Part shown: positions 62,486 to 64,000 of the stretch, piece after piece | How the letters are laid out: the number at the start of each line of letters is the position of its first letter | How positions within the stretch are numbered: the first letter of the stretch is position 1 | Origin: Planococcus halocryophilus | Lineage (GTDB): Bacteria > Bacillota > Bacilli > Bacillales_A > Planococcaceae | Assembly: GCF_001687585.2 (NCBI RefSeq) | Contig: NZ_CP016537.2 | Span: forward strand, 3,258,001-3,322,000 | Direction of reading: 5' to 3' | DNA length: 64,000 nucleotides | The notes under the pieces: model-generated | Seen by the model: the letters and a program-made list of their open reading frames with translations, nothing else | What the model was told of the DNA's origin: nothing | The model's database searches: none | Program-made: the position numbers and the translations under genes

Positions 62486-64000
62486 TCAATACCTATTAAA
62501 AACTTGTATACCCTTATCATTTGTAGTGATGATTTCTTCCGTAAATGGAAATTGTATATCCGTTTTATAATTAAAGAGAGCTTCTTCAGCAACAGCTTCT
62601 GGAACAACACCATTTGCCGCATCTGTATGCCCGACCATTCTATTGCTTGCAGCGACTAACCTTTGACGCTTGTTAATCTCTTTTAGCCTCTCTAAAGCTA
62701 GCTCCGATCTATTCTTTCTTGTTTTTTCAAATTCGAACTCCAATTTCCCTGCCTGCAATGCTTTTTCATCAACAAATTCGATTTTGCCTTCCCGTAAACT
62801 CAAATATAACAAGTCTCCAGTTTGAAGATACAGTATTCCTCCCCCATTTTTGGCTTCGGGTGTCATATGACCAATTGCTGCTCCATATGTAACTCCCGAG
62901 TATCGCCCATCGCTGATCAAAGTTGCAAGGCGCTTCAATTTACGATTTGCGTTGATATGCTGCATCGACGTAAACATTTCTGGCATCCCAAACGCTTCAG
63001 GTCCTTGTCCGGAAATAATCACAGCAATTTTTAAAACTGCTTCAGCAACCATCTTATCGAAAAGAGTATCGTAATCATCTTTATTCCATTCTTCGTAATC
63101 TTTTTCTGAATTTGCTCTTAAAAGTGCCAGTAAATTCTCATGGCTAAAGCTTCTATTTTCTTTGAGTTTCGTGATTAGATTGGCATCCAGCAAACTACGA
63201 TTTGCCAAGTCTTCATTTTCAAAATAAAGGACTAATGCTACTTTCTTATCAAACTGCTCTAATTGAGGAGTAGGCATTCCACTAATTTTCACAACTGCAC
63301 TTTCAAAGAAGTTACCTGTCAGTACGTCCACTCCACTGTATGGTCTTCTTGGTTTCGACAAAATCACTGGATTTTCTTTTATGTTGTCGGCCGGAAGACT
63401 TTCTGTTTTAACCAATCTAGATCTCCAAGTCCCCCCCGTAACAGTTGGAGAATCCACATCCATTGGCACTCCGTTTTCCATAAGTTCATAGAATAAACTT
63501 TCCATTCCTCGACTATCGCTATCACAACATTGCATTGCAAGTGAAAAAATATCTCGACCTTCAGTCAAGCTATAGTTGAATAAATCAGGAATAGGATGAG
63601 AGTGATGTATTTCATCTAAATCCCAAAGACTAAATTTATATCCTCCATATAGCATTCCTGCAACAATATGCATCATTAAATTCGTGGAACCACCCGAAGC
63701 ACTGTGGATTCGGATGGCATTTCTAATATTCGTCGCCATAATATTAGCAGCTCCATATACCGGATCATTAATCATTGTCGCAAGACTATCTAGTGCTTTA
63801 TTAACTTGAGATTGGTTTGGTGATTGCGTCAAAAGCTCTAGCTCTGGATGGACAAGACCCATCCCTGCTACTAGATGACGAGAGCTATTACCCGTCCCGT
63901 TAAAAGCACAAACGCCTCCGCTTCCATCACAAGTTGCAACCGCCAATCGTTTTTCATAATCTTTATGTGCCATTTTCGTGATGATGCCTCTGTCTGTTGC
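62486..64000 (-). CDS. Divergent IlvD/Edd-family dehydratase (5' end outside window)
   Basis: The frame is open to the window edge. An internal ATG at 63973 is unlikely as the start, because it lies directly before the cluster-binding segment TCDGSGGVCAFNGTGNSS, which in the family is preceded by about 190 residues. Later motifs fit IlvD/Edd: SASGGSTNLMMH, SGQGPEAFGMPEMF, LISDGRYSGVTYGAAIGHMTPEA. The family is an Fe-S aldonate or dihydroxyacid dehydratase. The middle region is longer and divergent, so this is not housekeeping IlvD. It begins the visible part of the catabolic cluster. Confidence 0.8.
   Translation of the reverse strand, partial: ATDRGIITKMAHKDYEKRLAVATCDGSGGVCAFNGTGNSSRHLVAGMGLVHPELELLTQSPNQSQVNKALDSLATMINDPVYGAANIMATNIRNAIRIHSASGGSTNLMMHIVAGMLYGGYKFSLWDLDEIHHSHPIPDLFNYSLTEGRDIFSLAMQCCDSDSRGMESLFYELMENGVPMDVDSPTVTGGTWRSRLVKTESLPADNIKENPVILSKPRRPYSGVDVLTGNFFESAVVKISGMPTPQLEQFDKKVALVLYFENEDLANRSLLDANLITKLKENRSFSHENLLALLRANSEKDYEEWNKDDYDTLFDKMVAEAVLKIAVIISGQGPEAFGMPEMFTSMQHINANRKLKRLATLISDGRYSGVTYGAAIGHMTPEAKNGGGILYLQTGDLLYLSLREGKIEFVDEKALQAGKLEFEFEKTRKNRSELALERLKEINKRQRLVAASNRMVGHTDAANGVVPEAVAEEALFNYKTDIQFPFTEEIITTNDKGIQVFNRY

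Noticed and set aside
1..64000. CRISPR arrays, rRNA, tRNA, prophage or transposase genes
   Set aside because: No regular direct-repeat/spacer pattern, no tRNA or rRNA signature and no transposase or phage protein motifs were seen on either strand by reading; a dedicated search was not run.

Overview
The window comes from a low-to-moderate GC Gram-positive genome of the Bacillales. Strong AGGAGG-type ribosome binding sites, two S-box (SAM-I) riboswitches, B. subtilis-style Fur and Pho boxes and the gene repertoire all fit this. The repertoire and the intergenic repeats suggest Planococcaceae (Planococcus or a relative); that is an inference from remembered gene content, not a computed placement. 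No rRNA, tRNA, CRISPR array or transposase gene was seen.

Layout. 1-3.5 kb: gluconate module (gntK edge fragment, gntP, 6-phosphogluconate dehydrogenase, divergent RpiR-type regulator). 3.6-8.1 kb: a dicarboxylate/amino acid symporter, a methyltransferase gene broken by an early stop, a histidine phosphatase, an IsdG/HmoA heme-degrading enzyme, an MFS carrier and a 36-residue membrane peptide. 8.2-13.6 kb: Fur-boxed iron-siderophore uptake (ferredoxin-NADP reductase-like flavoprotein, ATPase, binding lipoprotein, two permeases). 13.6-15.8 kb: an ion channel, an EAL protein and a DHFR-fold protein. 16.3-25.9 kb: a methionine-salvage locus with two divergent transcription units, each behind its own SAM-I riboswitch. 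One carries mtnK-mtnA plus a complete RbsABC-type ABC importer that I predict takes up methylthioribose; the other carries mtnWXBD. 26-32.3 kb: a 1066-residue membrane-anchored glycosidase-like protein, a secreted protein under a c-di-GMP-I riboswitch, mgtE and a DUF4395 membrane protein. 32.7-45.9 kb: proBA, a CstA-type carrier, an alkaline phosphatase behind a textbook Pho box, a Bcr/CflA pump, ilvE, a CoA-type Nudix hydrolase and a SWIM-SNF2 helicase.

46.3-64 kb is a sugar-acid / hydroxyacid catabolic island. A YjhG/YagF-type aldonate dehydratase faces a long co-directional cluster on the minus strand: an IlvD/Edd dehydratase (runs off the right edge), a TIM-barrel protein, an IclR regulator, a 2-keto-3-deoxy-pentonate-dehydratase-like FAH protein, an aldehyde dehydrogenase, a second FAH protein, a LarA-like nickel-pincer enzyme, a 2-hydroxyacid dehydrogenase, the cofactor makers LarE, LarB and LarC, and a three-gene UxaA/GarD-type dehydratase. 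A likely flow is epimerisation or oxidation of an alpha-hydroxy acid, dehydration to a 2-keto-3-deoxy acid, a second dehydration, and oxidation to 2-oxoglutarate. The substrate cannot be read from sequence. The two UxaA paralogues have lost complementary halves of the family's conserved motifs, which suggests one active site shared by two subunits.

The other striking structure is a family of four mosaic inverted-repeat elements (218-429 bp). In every case the element sits immediately after a terminator-like hairpin, and the whole hairpin is present again on the far side of the element. This looks like a non-autonomous mobile element that targets Rho-independent terminators and duplicates them.
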